This document shows positions 1 to 8,540 of a stretch of DNA of 64,000 bases, in pieces. How positions within the stretch are numbered: the first letter of the stretch is position 1; every line of letters begins with the position of its first letter. The position numbers and the translations under genes were made by a program. Source of the DNA: Deferribacteraceae bacterium UBA6793 (GTDB lineage Bacteria; Chrysiogenota; Deferribacteres; Deferribacterales; Geovibrionaceae); contig DKFP01000010.1 in assembly GCA_002452405.1 (NCBI GenBank), forward strand, positions 186,001 to 250,000. Reading direction: 5' to 3'. Below the pieces are notes generated by a model, which saw nothing but the letters and a program-made list of their open reading frames with translations, was not told where the DNA came from and made no database searches.

Positions 1-473
1 CGGTGGCGCTGCAATGCAAAATGAACAGAAAGGTCGTGGACGACTGCTTCATCGCAGGCATATTACACGATATAGGCAAACTTATTATGCTCGCAAACTT
101 CAAGGTCACATACAACGTAATAATAGATAACTCCAAACAGGAGAACAAATCCCTGTGGGTGTCGGAAAAAGATATACTCGGCGTAACTCATTCGGAGATT
201 GGCGCCTATCTTCTCGGTCTCTGGGGAATGCCAAACAGCATTGTAGAGGCGGTCGCCCTGCACCACACACCTAATCTCAGCATAAACGAAGGGATATCGC
301 CACTTACCGCAGTTCACCTTGCCAACGTTTTCGAGCACAGACATGTGGTTCTTCACGAGAATTACGAAGAACACGGTCTCGATGCGGAATACATAGCACG
401 CATAGGTCTTACGGACTCCATTAACGAGCTTGAAACTCTCGGCAAAAATATATGTGACGAGACAATATCATGA
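1..473 (+). CDS. HDOD-type signalling protein, C-terminal part (5' end outside window)
   Basis: The open frame runs in from the left edge, so the N-terminus is missing. The visible residues include an HDIGK motif followed by a helical stretch with a second histidine pair (ALHHTP). This is the pattern of HDOD/HD-superfamily output domains that sit beside response regulators. The stop overlaps the start of the next gene (ATGA), so the two are probably translated together. The following two genes are both receiver-domain proteins, which suggests a shared signalling role. The family is known for regulatory or c-di-GMP-linked functions, but no substrate can be assigned here. An HD phosphohydrolase is the alternative. 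Confidence 0.72.
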   Translation, partial: VALQCKMNRKVVDDCFIAGILHDIGKLIMLANFKVTYNVIIDNSKQENKSLWVSEKDILGVTHSEIGAYLLGLWGMPNSIVEAVALHHTPNLSINEGISPLTAVHLANVFEHRHVVLHENYEEHGLDAEYIARIGLTDSINELETLGKNICDETIS

Positions 474-1579
474 ACAACAGAATACTTTTCATCGACGATG
501 ACGAAAACATACTCGCATCTTTCAAACGCAACCTTCGCAGGGATTTTGAAATAGAAACGGCGGCATCCCCCGAAGAGGGGTTGACAATCCTGAAATCTTC
601 TGCGCAGAACCCTTTTTCAGTTATTGTTAGTGACCTGAAAATGCCGAAAATAAGCGGCATTGACGTGCTGCGCAGCGCAAAACGCATAAACCCCAACACT
701 GTGCGCATTATGCTTACCGGCTATGCAGACATAGATACTGCCATGAACGCGGTTAACGAAGGAAACATATTCCGATTCCTCACAAAACCCTGCTCGGTGG
801 ATATGCTGAAACATACGCTGAAAACGTGCGTTGAACAATACTCCCTTGTCATGGCAGAAAAAGAACTGCTGCGGGACACCCTGCAAGGCAGCGTAAAGAT
901 GCTTGTGAACGTCCTCTCCATGCATAGTCCGGAAGTGTTCGGAAAAAGCGAGGATGTGAAAAAGCTGGTTAACAGCCTGCTTAAAAAAATTAAAGTGGAA
1001 AAGCAGTGGCAGCTTGAGGTAGCGTCGATGCTTGTGTATATCGGATACATCGCACTGCCCGCTGATATCTTAAAAAAAGTCACCGACGGAGAGGAGTTAA
1101 CCCCCGCTCAACAACAGATATACAATTCATACCCGGAAAACGGTGCCGGACTGGTTGCGAATATTCCCAGACTGGGCGGTGTCGCGGAGCTTATCAGAAA
1201 ACAGAGATTACTCACGGAATCTTTATCCAGACAGCCCGTAGCAGTGCGAATCCTTAACATGGTTATGGAGTTTCTTGAGCTTGAAAAACAGACGGGCATC
1301 CACAGCGCCCTGACAATCATTAAGAATAAGGCAAACGTCTACGGAATAGACCTTATAAACACATTACAGGAAACGGTTGGAACACGCTCCGGACACGTTT
1401 TGCGCTCGCTGGGCATCTCGGAACTGCGGGAACAGATGGTGCTGGACGAGGACGTGCTCACCGTTGATAACCTGTTGCTCTGCAAAAAAGGACAGGAACT
1501 CAACGACGTGCTCATAATGCGGCTGGTGAACTACGGAAGATCCTGCGGTGTTAAAGAACCCATCAAGGTACTCGTATAG
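470..1579 (+). CDS. Response regulator: receiver domain plus degenerate HD-GYP-like domain
   Basis: Residues 1-120 form a receiver (REC) domain with the acidic pair DDD near residue 10, the phospho-acceptor aspartate D55 (VSDLKMP) and the conserved lysine in TKPC. A linker helix leads to about 240 residues that follow the HD-GYP layout (SPEVFG, IALPADIL, LTPAQQ). The metal ligands are gone: HDIGK is replaced by VYIGY, and the HHE/DGxGYP segment is not recognisable. The output domain is therefore probably not a c-di-GMP phosphodiesterase and may act as a binding or scaffold module. The start codon overlaps the stop of the HDOD gene and 8 nt separate the stop from the next gene, so this is a three-gene signalling operon. 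Confidence 0.82.
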   Translation: MNNRILFIDDDENILASFKRNLRRDFEIETAASPEEGLTILKSSAQNPFSVIVSDLKMPKISGIDVLRSAKRINPNTVRIMLTGYADIDTAMNAVNEGNIFRFLTKPCSVDMLKHTLKTCVEQYSLVMAEKELLRDTLQGSVKMLVNVLSMHSPEVFGKSEDVKKLVNSLLKKIKVEKQWQLEVASMLVYIGYIALPADILKKVTDGEELTPAQQQIYNSYPENGAGLVANIPRLGGVAELIRKQRLLTESLSRQPVAVRILNMVMEFLELEKQTGIHSALTIIKNKANVYGIDLINTLQETVGTRSGHVLRSLGISELREQMVLDEDVLTVDNLLLCKKGQELNDVLIMRLVNYGRSCGVKEPIKVLV

Positions 1580-1587
1580 GTGCAGCT

Positions 1588-2487
1588 ATGAAAATACTTA
1601 TTCTGGATGACGACGTTAACATTCTTGCCTCCATGAAACGCAATCTGAGACGGTTCGACATATCCCTGTTCAGCAACCCTCATGAAGCCATAGAGGCACT
1701 TAACGGCAGCACTTTTGCCGTAGCGCTCTCCGACATGCAGATGCCCGGTCTGAACGGTGTAGACTTTCTTGAACATGTCAAGACTGTTTCGCCGCACACT
1801 GTAAGGATAATGCTGACAGGCTATGCAAACCTGAACAACACCATGGACGCCATCAATAAAGCCAGTGTACACCGTTTTCTTACAAAACCTTTCGACATAA
1901 ACAACCTGATATGTGTACTGGACGACGCTATCGAACTTTACAGACAAACAAACGAACAGCAAACCAAAACGGAAGAGTATCTGCATCAGTCGCTCCACGA
2001 CACACTCACAGGACTGCCCAACCGCGCTATGCTTTCCGACCGGATAGAGGTTGCCATGCACCGCTGCACAAGGGAAATGACACTCTGTGCGCTGCTCTTC
2101 ATTGATCTGAACAAGTTCAAACCTATAAATGATACATTCGGACACAAGGTCGGCGATGAAGTGCTTTGCGAGGTTGCACACAGACTTAAAAACGGCGTGA
2201 GAAGCGCCGATACCGTTGCGCGCATAGGCGGAGACGAGTTTGTTGTGCTACTTAATGATATAAAAGACCCGCATGACGCGGCGGCACTTGCTGAAAAGCT
2301 GCTGAAAAACATGGAAAAACCTATAACCTCAATCACAGGCATTGAGTGCAGCGTCGGAGCCAGCATAGGGGTGACGCTTTTCAAGAACGCCGACGTTCCG
2401 GCAGATGCAGTTATAGAAAAAGCTGACAGACTCATGTACGAAGCGAAAAAAGCGGGTGGGAAATCCCGTGTTATATTCGATACATAA
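1588..2487 (+). CDS. Response regulator diguanylate cyclase (REC-GGDEF)
   Basis: A receiver domain (acceptor D49 in LSDMQMP, lysine in TKPF) is followed by a short coiled linker and a GGDEF domain. The active-site motif GGDEF is intact and the inhibitory-site RxxD (RSAD) lies five residues before it, so the enzyme should make c-di-GMP from two GTP and be product-inhibited. The TGLPNR and KVGDEVL segments are also typical. At 299 residues it is a standard REC-GGDEF length. It is the last gene of the operon and is followed by a strong hairpin terminator. No partner kinase is adjacent; one of the orphan kinases elsewhere in the window is a candidate, by inference only. Confidence 0.93.
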   Translation: MKILILDDDVNILASMKRNLRRFDISLFSNPHEAIEALNGSTFAVALSDMQMPGLNGVDFLEHVKTVSPHTVRIMLTGYANLNNTMDAINKASVHRFLTKPFDINNLICVLDDAIELYRQTNEQQTKTEEYLHQSLHDTLTGLPNRAMLSDRIEVAMHRCTREMTLCALLFIDLNKFKPINDTFGHKVGDEVLCEVAHRLKNGVRSADTVARIGGDEFVVLLNDIKDPHDAAALAEKLLKNMEKPITSITGIECSVGASIGVTLFKNADVPADAVIEKADRLMYEAKKAGGKSRVIFDT

Positions 2488-2494
2488 CAAAAAA

Positions 2495-2520
2495 AGCCGG
2501 CACGAATGCCGGCTCTCTTT
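2495..2520. terminator. Bidirectional intrinsic terminator
   Basis: A 7-bp perfect stem (AGCCGGC at 2495-2501 and GCCGGCT at 2508-2514) with a 6-nt loop has an A-run on its left and a T-rich tail on its right. It lies between two convergent genes and can serve both the diguanylate cyclase and the sfrA-like gene. Confidence 0.85.
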
Positions 2521-2538
2521 ATCAATTATTCCTGATTA

Positions 2539-4746
2539 TCAGAATTCTTTGTTTACGCAAACAACGCCTTTTGCGATGTCTGAGCAGTCTGCGCATGTCA
2601 CTTTTTCAAGAACAACGGGGAAGTGATACTCCCTGTGCTCTCCTGTGGCGGGCAGATATGACTTGGCAGTCATAATGTTCGTATGATATCTGGGGTTGAT
2701 GGGCATAATGCACTCTTTTTCTGCGGGTTTCGCATAGGTGTATGCCGTCTTTTCCCATTTGTTTGTCTTAACTTTTGCGATGTGTCCGTCAACTTCGCCC
2801 ATTTCCATATCCTGTGCGCCGAAGATAGGTGCAACTTCGCATTTGAAAGTGTCATATGCACATGCGCACACTTCCGATCCGATTATCTCGCCAAGATATG
2901 CCGCAGTCTGTACGTGTGTCTTCTGTGTGCCCTTCGCCATTACAACGCGGTTAACGGGAACAAGTCTGCCGTCCAGAGTCGTAAAGGTACCCACGGTTTC
3001 AAGACTGTCCTTGACGCCCAGAAGAACGTGTGCGTTTTTCGCGGAACCGTCTTTGAACAGGTCAACCGCAACGAAAGTTCCGGCTTTGCTGAAAGCAGCC
3101 TCAAGGTTTTTAGCATGGGGACAGCTTTTAACACCGTTAAACCCGGCGCTTATGAGCAGTTTTATCTTTCCGGCGTTGAGGTCCGCCTCAAGCTGTTTCG
3201 CTTTGTAGCCGCCCATGAAACCGGCGACGATGGCGCCCATATGGTTCACCTGATCGTTAAGTACTATGACGGATTTCAGCTTTTCCTGACCTATAAAATC
3301 GCAGAAGGCGAGCACAGCCTCGGCGGGTGTGCCGGAGAGCATGTATTCGTTCCCGATGATAACTGAAACCTTTTTCGCGTTCGCAAGATGTGCGGGGATA
3401 TATCTGTTGGGATCGTTCTCAACTTCGATCACGTTCTTGTTTGAAGAGGGCTTCGGAGCGGGTGCATCCTGTTTAACCAGCTCAAGCGCACCGCCGAAGT
3501 CGCCGTATTCAGCCATAAAAGACTTTGCAACGAACGTTTCATATTCATACTTTCTGGTGCCCACAGTGTAAAGAAGAGCATCGTTTTTGATAACCGCGCT
3601 CATGACCTTATGCTTAACGCCCACACACTCTCTGCGGAAATCAGCGCCTATCACGAATATCATGTCGCTGTCCGCAACGTCATCCAGAGTGCCTATGTTC
3701 TCCATAGTGCCGAACTTCTCTGCATATTTGGCGTAGAAATCGCCGTAATACAGATCCGTTTCACACACATAATTTGAAGAACCGATTGAGGTCATAAGTT
3801 TTTTATAAGCCGCGTAGGCTTCATTTGTGAGTGTTGATGAAGCAATGAGAGCCACTTCGGAACCTTTCAGTCCTGCAATTTTGCCTTTCAGAAGCGCTGT
3901 AGCTTCATCCCAGTTTGTCTCCTTGCCGTTGATGGCAGGGTGAAGAGCTCTTGATTCGCTGTCCAGATATTTATATGCAAATCTGTCGGATGATGATATC
4001 TGACCGTTGCCGACAGCAGTTGCACGCATTATCTGTCCGTCTTTCGTGCCGTATTCCACCTGTTCGCCGCAGGGGGAGAAAACTGAGGAAGTCACTGTGT
4101 TTTCAAGATCCCAGACTCTCGCCGAGTGGTGGAACTGGGCATCCAGAAGCGCACCCACGGGACATCTGTCTATACAGGTTCCGCAGAAGTCGCATTTCAG
4201 TGTATCGCCTTTCGCGGGAGTGACATGGTTAAAGAAACCTCTGTCCTCCATTTTGAGGGCGGAGCATCCTGTCATTTCGTGGCAGGATTTTATACATTTT
4301 TCGCACAGAACGCAGAGGTTCTGGTTATAGACTATCTTGTTCCATTTAACCACCGGGTCTTTCGGCTTGTCGGATGTGACTATCTCGTCCATCATGCCGA
4401 AATCATAGGCAGTGTTCTGGAGCTCACACTCCCCCGCCTTATCGCACACAGGGCAGTCCAGTGGGTGCTTTATGAGGATGAAGTCGAGCATCTGTTTTCT
4501 GTTCGCCCACACCCTTTCGTTTTCAGTGTCAATCTTCATTCCGTCCATGGCGTATGTCACGCAGGCGGCCTGAAGTCTGTCCGCGCCGTCCACTTCCACA
4601 AGGCAGAGTCTGCACGCTCCCGTGGGTGTGATATCTTTCAGGTAGCACAGAGTGGGAATTTTTATCCCGTTTCTGCTTGCGACATCGAGAATGGACTCGC
4701 CCTCGCTGAAAGAGTAGGGTTTGTTATTTATGATAATTTCAGCCAT
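2539..4746 (-). CDS. sfrA: SfrA-like / NuoG-like iron-sulfur subunit of a soluble NAD(P)H oxidoreductase
   Basis: This 735-residue protein has the NuoG order of domains. An N-terminal [2Fe-2S] ferredoxin domain has cysteines C34, C45, C48 and C62. A His-Cys [4Fe-4S] motif (HPLDCPVC...C) follows, then two [4Fe-4S] ferredoxin motifs (CVLCEKCIKSC and CDFCGTCIDRC). The rest is a large molybdopterin-oxidoreductase-like domain that in NuoG proteins carries no cofactor. Paired with a GltD-type flavoprotein, this matches the SfrA/SfrB soluble NADPH-dependent Fe(III) reductase described in Geobacter sulfurreducens, rather than respiratory complex I, because no other nuo gene is near. The physiological acceptor cannot be read from sequence. 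It follows the sfrB-like gene by 15 nt in one operon. Confidence 0.8.
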   Translation of the reverse strand: MAEIIINNKPYSFSEGESILDVASRNGIKIPTLCYLKDITPTGACRLCLVEVDGADRLQAACVTYAMDGMKIDTENERVWANRKQMLDFILIKHPLDCPVCDKAGECELQNTAYDFGMMDEIVTSDKPKDPVVKWNKIVYNQNLCVLCEKCIKSCHEMTGCSALKMEDRGFFNHVTPAKGDTLKCDFCGTCIDRCPVGALLDAQFHHSARVWDLENTVTSSVFSPCGEQVEYGTKDGQIMRATAVGNGQISSSDRFAYKYLDSESRALHPAINGKETNWDEATALLKGKIAGLKGSEVALIASSTLTNEAYAAYKKLMTSIGSSNYVCETDLYYGDFYAKYAEKFGTMENIGTLDDVADSDMIFVIGADFRRECVGVKHKVMSAVIKNDALLYTVGTRKYEYETFVAKSFMAEYGDFGGALELVKQDAPAPKPSSNKNVIEVENDPNRYIPAHLANAKKVSVIIGNEYMLSGTPAEAVLAFCDFIGQEKLKSVIVLNDQVNHMGAIVAGFMGGYKAKQLEADLNAGKIKLLISAGFNGVKSCPHAKNLEAAFSKAGTFVAVDLFKDGSAKNAHVLLGVKDSLETVGTFTTLDGRLVPVNRVVMAKGTQKTHVQTAAYLGEIIGSEVCACAYDTFKCEVAPIFGAQDMEMGEVDGHIAKVKTNKWEKTAYTYAKPAEKECIMPINPRYHTNIMTAKSYLPATGEHREYHFPVVLEKVTCADCSDIAKGVVCVNKEF

Positions 4747-4761
4747 CTTGTCCGCTCCGCC

Positions 4762-6729
4762 TTATTTCGTTCCCAGACCGACCATTGCCATCCGCACGCA
4801 GCGAAGACATCTGGTAGCCTCGTCATAAGCCTGCTGAAGTGTGAAGGATTTCTCCACCTCTTCATAGTTGTTGCGTCTTTCCTCGCCCGACATTTTGTGC
4901 TGGTGCACTCTGTGGATAGTGGGCGTTTCCATGCTGCATACCTTTTCCGCCTTATCGAACACCTTGTTCTTATAGAGCGAAACCTCAAGTGTTTCCTGCT
5001 CAGTAAGATAGGGTTCGCCGGATTCGAGGAAACGGTCTATCATGAGCGCAGACCAGCGGGCAGCGCCGATTGCCTTAACAACGGTCATGGGTCCCCATTC
5101 GCAGTCGCCGGCAGAGAATATTTTCGGATCTGTTGTATCGTAAAGGTCGTCTCTGACCTTAAACGTGTTCCATTTCGTAACGGCTATGCCGTCCTTTTCA
5201 GTGAGGAAGGTCAGGTCTGTGAACTGACCGATGGCGGGAATGATAACGTCGCAGGGAATAATTTTTTCGGAACCTGCTTTGGGTTCGGGTTTGCGTCTGC
5301 CGGATTCGTCCGGTTCGCCCAGAACCATTTCGACAACTTCAACGCCGACAACCTTTCCGTTCTCCGCTATTACCTTTGTGGGGTTCCAGAGGAAGTGGAA
5401 GTTTACGCCCTCTTCGATTGCATCGTCAATTTCCCATGGCTCGGCGGGCATTTCCGCTCTTGAACGTCTGTAGACAAGGTTAACGTCAGAAGAACCTTCG
5501 CGCATTGCCACACGGACACAGTCGATTGCGGTGTTACCGCCGCCAACAACAACAACTTTCTTGCCTTTGACTCCGGTATCCTTGCCTTCTGCCTGTTCGC
5601 GGAGGAATCCGATACCGCTTTCAAAAACGCCGGTATACCCTTCTTTTTCACCTTCAATACCCATGTCTCTTGATTTCCATGCGCCGATGGTGATAAGAAC
5701 CGCGTCGTAGTTCTTTTTAAGATAATCTATTGTGATATTGTCTTTATCAGTACCGAGTTTTTTGCCGTATTCAATCTCAACGCCGAGGGATTTGATTATA
5801 TCCGCTTCGCGGCGCAGAAGGTGGCGTGGCTGTCTGTAGTCCGGTATACCCAGGGCGACCATACCGCCGGGTTCCTGCATCCATTCGTATATCTTCACCG
5901 AATAGCCCATCAGAGCGAGGTAGTATGCTGCTGTGAGTCCTGCGGGACCCGCACCGACGATACCGACCTTTTTGCCTTTGTCCGGTGCTTTTTCGGGCAG
6001 TTTCGGAGTTTTATTGTTATAATATTCGAAGTCCCATGGTGCGCGTTTGAGCACCATGATGCTTACGGGGGTGTCGTCAACCAGTCCTCTGCGGCAGTTC
6101 GCTTCGCAGGGGTGGGGGCAGACACGTCCGCATACGCCGGGAAGGGGCATTGTCTCACGGATTGTCGCCAGCGCATCAATATATCTGTGGTCTTTTATCT
6201 GTTCGATGAACTCAGGAATCTGGACGTTCGCAGGGCAACCCGCTGTGCAGGGCGCTGTGACCTTGCGGAAGAACTCCATTCCGTCCTTGTTCGCCTGTTT
6301 TGTTATCTGATCTTTAAAGTGTGTCAGGAAAAGTCTTACCGGGATGGTGGATGTGGGAGCAACCGTACATTTCGCCGAATTGAAAATCGACTCCGCCATC
6401 TCCACCGTTTTTTCGATGTCGGAGCTTTCGCAGGCGCCGGCTCTCATCTTCATAAGCTGTTCAGCCAGAAGACGCGTACCCACCCTGCCGGGGAAGCATC
6501 GTCCGCAGCATCCGTATCCGCTGATCTCAAGCATATAGTTAGCCAGAGCAGCCAGAATGTCTGCGTTTTCATCAAAAACAAGGAAGCCGTCCCAATCAAT
6601 AAAGACCTTGAGCGGTTTGCCTCTGTACTCGTCAGGCGTTTTGAACGGCGATTCCGTCCACTCCGACCTGTCTTTTCCTCTGTTGTCTATTTTGGTATCC
6701 TTATAGTACCCGTAGCAAACTTGTGCCAT
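4762..6729 (-). CDS. sfrB: SfrB-like flavoprotein: NuoF C-terminal cluster domain fused to GltD-type NAD(P)H oxidoreductase
   Basis: The 655-residue product starts with a NuoF C-terminal-like domain (SGYGCCGRCFPGRVGT and a later SAKC). A GltD-type module follows, with the N-terminal iron-sulfur domain (CTAGCPANVQIP, CGRVCPHPCEANC), an FAD Rossmann motif (GIVGAGPAGLTAAYY) and an NAD(P) motif (VVVGGGNTAIDC). It should pass electrons between NADPH and the SfrA-like subunit. The ATG at 6727-6729 is chosen because GGAG sits six bases upstream; the GTG four codons earlier overlaps that ribosome-binding site. The NuoF-type motif has Gly where the third cluster cysteine normally stands, although an extra Cys precedes the first. 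The function is inferred by homology to Geobacter SfrB. Confidence 0.8.
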   Translation of the reverse strand: MAQVCYGYYKDTKIDNRGKDRSEWTESPFKTPDEYRGKPLKVFIDWDGFLVFDENADILAALANYMLEISGYGCCGRCFPGRVGTRLLAEQLMKMRAGACESSDIEKTVEMAESIFNSAKCTVAPTSTIPVRLFLTHFKDQITKQANKDGMEFFRKVTAPCTAGCPANVQIPEFIEQIKDHRYIDALATIRETMPLPGVCGRVCPHPCEANCRRGLVDDTPVSIMVLKRAPWDFEYYNNKTPKLPEKAPDKGKKVGIVGAGPAGLTAAYYLALMGYSVKIYEWMQEPGGMVALGIPDYRQPRHLLRREADIIKSLGVEIEYGKKLGTDKDNITIDYLKKNYDAVLITIGAWKSRDMGIEGEKEGYTGVFESGIGFLREQAEGKDTGVKGKKVVVVGGGNTAIDCVRVAMREGSSDVNLVYRRSRAEMPAEPWEIDDAIEEGVNFHFLWNPTKVIAENGKVVGVEVVEMVLGEPDESGRRKPEPKAGSEKIIPCDVIIPAIGQFTDLTFLTEKDGIAVTKWNTFKVRDDLYDTTDPKIFSAGDCEWGPMTVVKAIGAARWSALMIDRFLESGEPYLTEQETLEVSLYKNKVFDKAEKVCSMETPTIHRVHQHKMSGEERRNNYEEVEKSFTLQQAYDEATRCLRCVRMAMVGLGTK

Positions 6730-6784
6730 TACACACTCCACGGAAATTTATCTTTATGCACCGATATGCACTAATACGGCAATG

Positions 6785-6797
6785 GTATACTGTATAC
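6785..6797. promoter_or_regulatory. GTATAC-T-GTATAC dyad upstream of the sfr-like operon
   Basis: An odd-length dyad of two GTATAC half sites lies about 55 bp upstream of the sfrB-like start, in a 290-bp AT-rich divergent spacer. The position and symmetry suit a repressor or activator site for the operon. No cognate regulator is adjacent. The rest of the spacer (6730-7019) shows no gene. Confidence 0.35.
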
Positions 6798-7019
6798 AAT
6801 TTCGTATAACACAATTATAAATCCATGTCTATAATTTTGTTAGATTTTGCCGAGTGTAAAAACAGTGTCGGCAAATTCCTTTCATACGCCTAAACTACGC
6901 TGATTTAAGCCATATATGACATTCAGCAAAGATGAACTTATGCTCTGGTGGAAACTGTCCGATTTTTTTGATATCATTAAAACGGTTGCAATGTTCTATA
7001 ATTTCCGGGGTTTAATATC

Positions 7020-7535
7020 ATGAAAAACACATTAGCATTTCTTATTTTTCTTTTCACCTTTCAGGCATACGCCTCTGCAACGCTGGACATAAACGTTATT
7101 CACGAACGTTCGTCATTCGAGATAAAAGAGACTGTATGCGGATGGGAGCCCGACCCGGAAAAAGGTTTTATGCCCGACGGAAACGGATGTTTCTACACGG
7201 AATACGGCATGAAAGCACCCCTTAAAGGATTCAGCATCGTACCCAGAACAGGCGACATGCCCCAGCCGGTAAGAGCAGCGTATTATATACAGTTTCTTGG
7301 CGCTGATATCCCTCAGCAGGAAAACCTCCACGCGGAGGTGACATCCGGCGGAAAGCAGGTGCGCTCCGTGGAATCGATCTTCCACGATAACACGTTTCAG
7401 GGAATGGGTGTTCTTAACACCGGCGAAGGTCTCAGACTTTTCAGCGACGCGGAACCTTCATATATGTACATCTATATTATAACCGTCATTGTGATAATCA
7501 TCGGATTGGCGTTCATCGTGAGGCGTAAACAGTAA
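7020..7535 (+). CDS. Exported protein with C-terminal membrane anchor, unknown function
   Basis: I do not recognise this 171-residue protein. It has a signal peptide (about residues 1-19, cleavage near AYA-SA) and a soluble domain of about 120 residues with two cysteines (VCGWEPD and GNGCFY), which may pair outside the cytoplasm. A single C-terminal membrane helix (YIYIITVIVIIIGLAFIV) ends in a basic RRKQ tail. The topology is therefore mostly periplasmic with a cytoplasmic stub. The stop codon overlaps the next start (TAATG), so it is translationally coupled to the formyltransferase-like gene. The pairing suggests an envelope task, but none can be named. Confidence 0.7.
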   Translation: MKNTLAFLIFLFTFQAYASATLDINVIHERSSFEIKETVCGWEPDPEKGFMPDGNGCFYTEYGMKAPLKGFSIVPRTGDMPQPVRAAYYIQFLGADIPQQENLHAEVTSGGKQVRSVESIFHDNTFQGMGVLNTGEGLRLFSDAEPSYMYIYIITVIVIIIGLAFIVRRKQ

Positions 7536-8419
7536 TGAACATCACCCTTTTCACAGCAAATGTAACAGGCATGATGCTTCTGGAAGATCTGAAAGCCGAG
7601 GGGCTTTTTCCCCGCGTTGTAACATATGCCAGAGGTTTTCAGCGTACAGGGCTTGCCTGCGACTTTGAACAGTTCGAGAAGGATTTTATAGTCACTTATC
7701 TCAGCTCCAACAATTACTCTGAGTGCTCTGACATACTCGGAGATATCGGGCTGCCTGTATGCATCGACTTCACCAAGGATTTTTTCGCAGGTGTGGATAT
7801 TCCGGTGATATATGCCCACCCTTCGCTGCTGCCTCTATACAGAGGATATAGCGCAGTTACGGAACAGTTTGAGCGGGGAGTTGCCGTCGGCGGAGCAACG
7901 TTCTATCTGCGCAGTGAAAAGATTGACGGCGGCGATATAGTTTTTCAAACCCCGTTACGAATAGGCTTCGAGGACTATCCGGAAGACTATCTGGCAAAGT
8001 ATGCGGTCACCTGTGCAGAGTTTGTTAAAGCGCTGCTCGTGAAAGGTCTGGACGGATTTTCGCCTGTACCGCAGGACGATGCTTATGCGGTTTATCTTCA
8101 GCGCAAACGCACACGGGACGCCCTGATAGACTTTAACAGAGACTCTTTCAGCCTTTACAACCATATACGTGCGTACAGCCGACCCTATTTCGGTGCATAC
8201 TTTCTTAATAACGGACAAAAATTTGTTGTCTGGCGGGCAAAACCCGAAAAATGGCAGGGCGATTACGGCAGTGTCGGATGTGTTCTGAACGTTTCGGATG
8301 ACGGCATTGAGATAGCCTGCGGAAGCGGTACGATTCTTCTTACGGATGTGGAAGGTTTTAAACCGGAGGATTTCCCCTTCGCCATTGGAGACTGTGTAGG
8401 AAGGATGTTCAGCATATGA
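7535..8419 (+). CDS. Formyltransferase-family protein with altered active site
   Basis: The fold matches the N10-formyl-tetrahydrofolate formyltransferase family (methionyl-tRNA and sugar-nucleotide formyltransferases). The substrate-loop motif HPSLLPLYRG sits at residues 95-104 and the catalytic-aspartate segment KIDGGDIVF has D131. A C-terminal beta domain follows, for 294 residues in total, close to the usual 300-315. The catalytic Asn of the N-x-H motif is replaced by Tyr (Y93-A-H95), so ordinary formyl transfer is doubtful. The N-terminal region lacks the usual glycine-rich start of methionyl-tRNA formyltransferase. It is coupled to the preceding anchored protein. A sugar-modifying or non-catalytic role is possible. 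Confidence 0.72.
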   Translation: MNITLFTANVTGMMLLEDLKAEGLFPRVVTYARGFQRTGLACDFEQFEKDFIVTYLSSNNYSECSDILGDIGLPVCIDFTKDFFAGVDIPVIYAHPSLLPLYRGYSAVTEQFERGVAVGGATFYLRSEKIDGGDIVFQTPLRIGFEDYPEDYLAKYAVTCAEFVKALLVKGLDGFSPVPQDDAYAVYLQRKRTRDALIDFNRDSFSLYNHIRAYSRPYFGAYFLNNGQKFVVWRAKPEKWQGDYGSVGCVLNVSDDGIEIACGSGTILLTDVEGFKPEDFPFAIGDCVGRMFSI

Positions 8420-8446
8420 GTGTAACATGCCTGCAACAACGAACAG

Positions 8447-8516
8447 CCGTCTCTGCGAGGGCTGAAAGCCCGCGGCAGTCTTGCACACACAGCCTGCGTA
8501 TCAGATCGCGTCGTCA
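8447..8516. repeat. Dispersed palindromic intergenic repeat, copy 1 (rearranged)
   Basis: This copy carries the CGTCTCTGCGAGG and GCAGTCT blocks followed by the GATCGCGTCGTC block that normally opens the element. It lies between two convergent genes. The same blocks recur at about 16.7, 34.6, 37.3, 38.6, 42.3, 42.4 and 49.9 kb. Confidence 0.65.
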
Positions 8517-8540
8517 TTTCATTTATTGAGAAAACACCAA

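Noticed and set aside
4126..5463. Long open frame on the + strand antisense to the sfrA/sfrB-like genes (445 codons)
   Set aside because: It spans the junction of two well-supported minus-strand genes with intact cofactor motifs and shows no recognisable domain; a codon-bias shadow.
2539..6729. Respiratory complex I or formate dehydrogenase locus
   Set aside because: Only NuoG- and GltD/NuoF-like genes are present, with no membrane or other nuo subunit; the pair fits SfrAB better.
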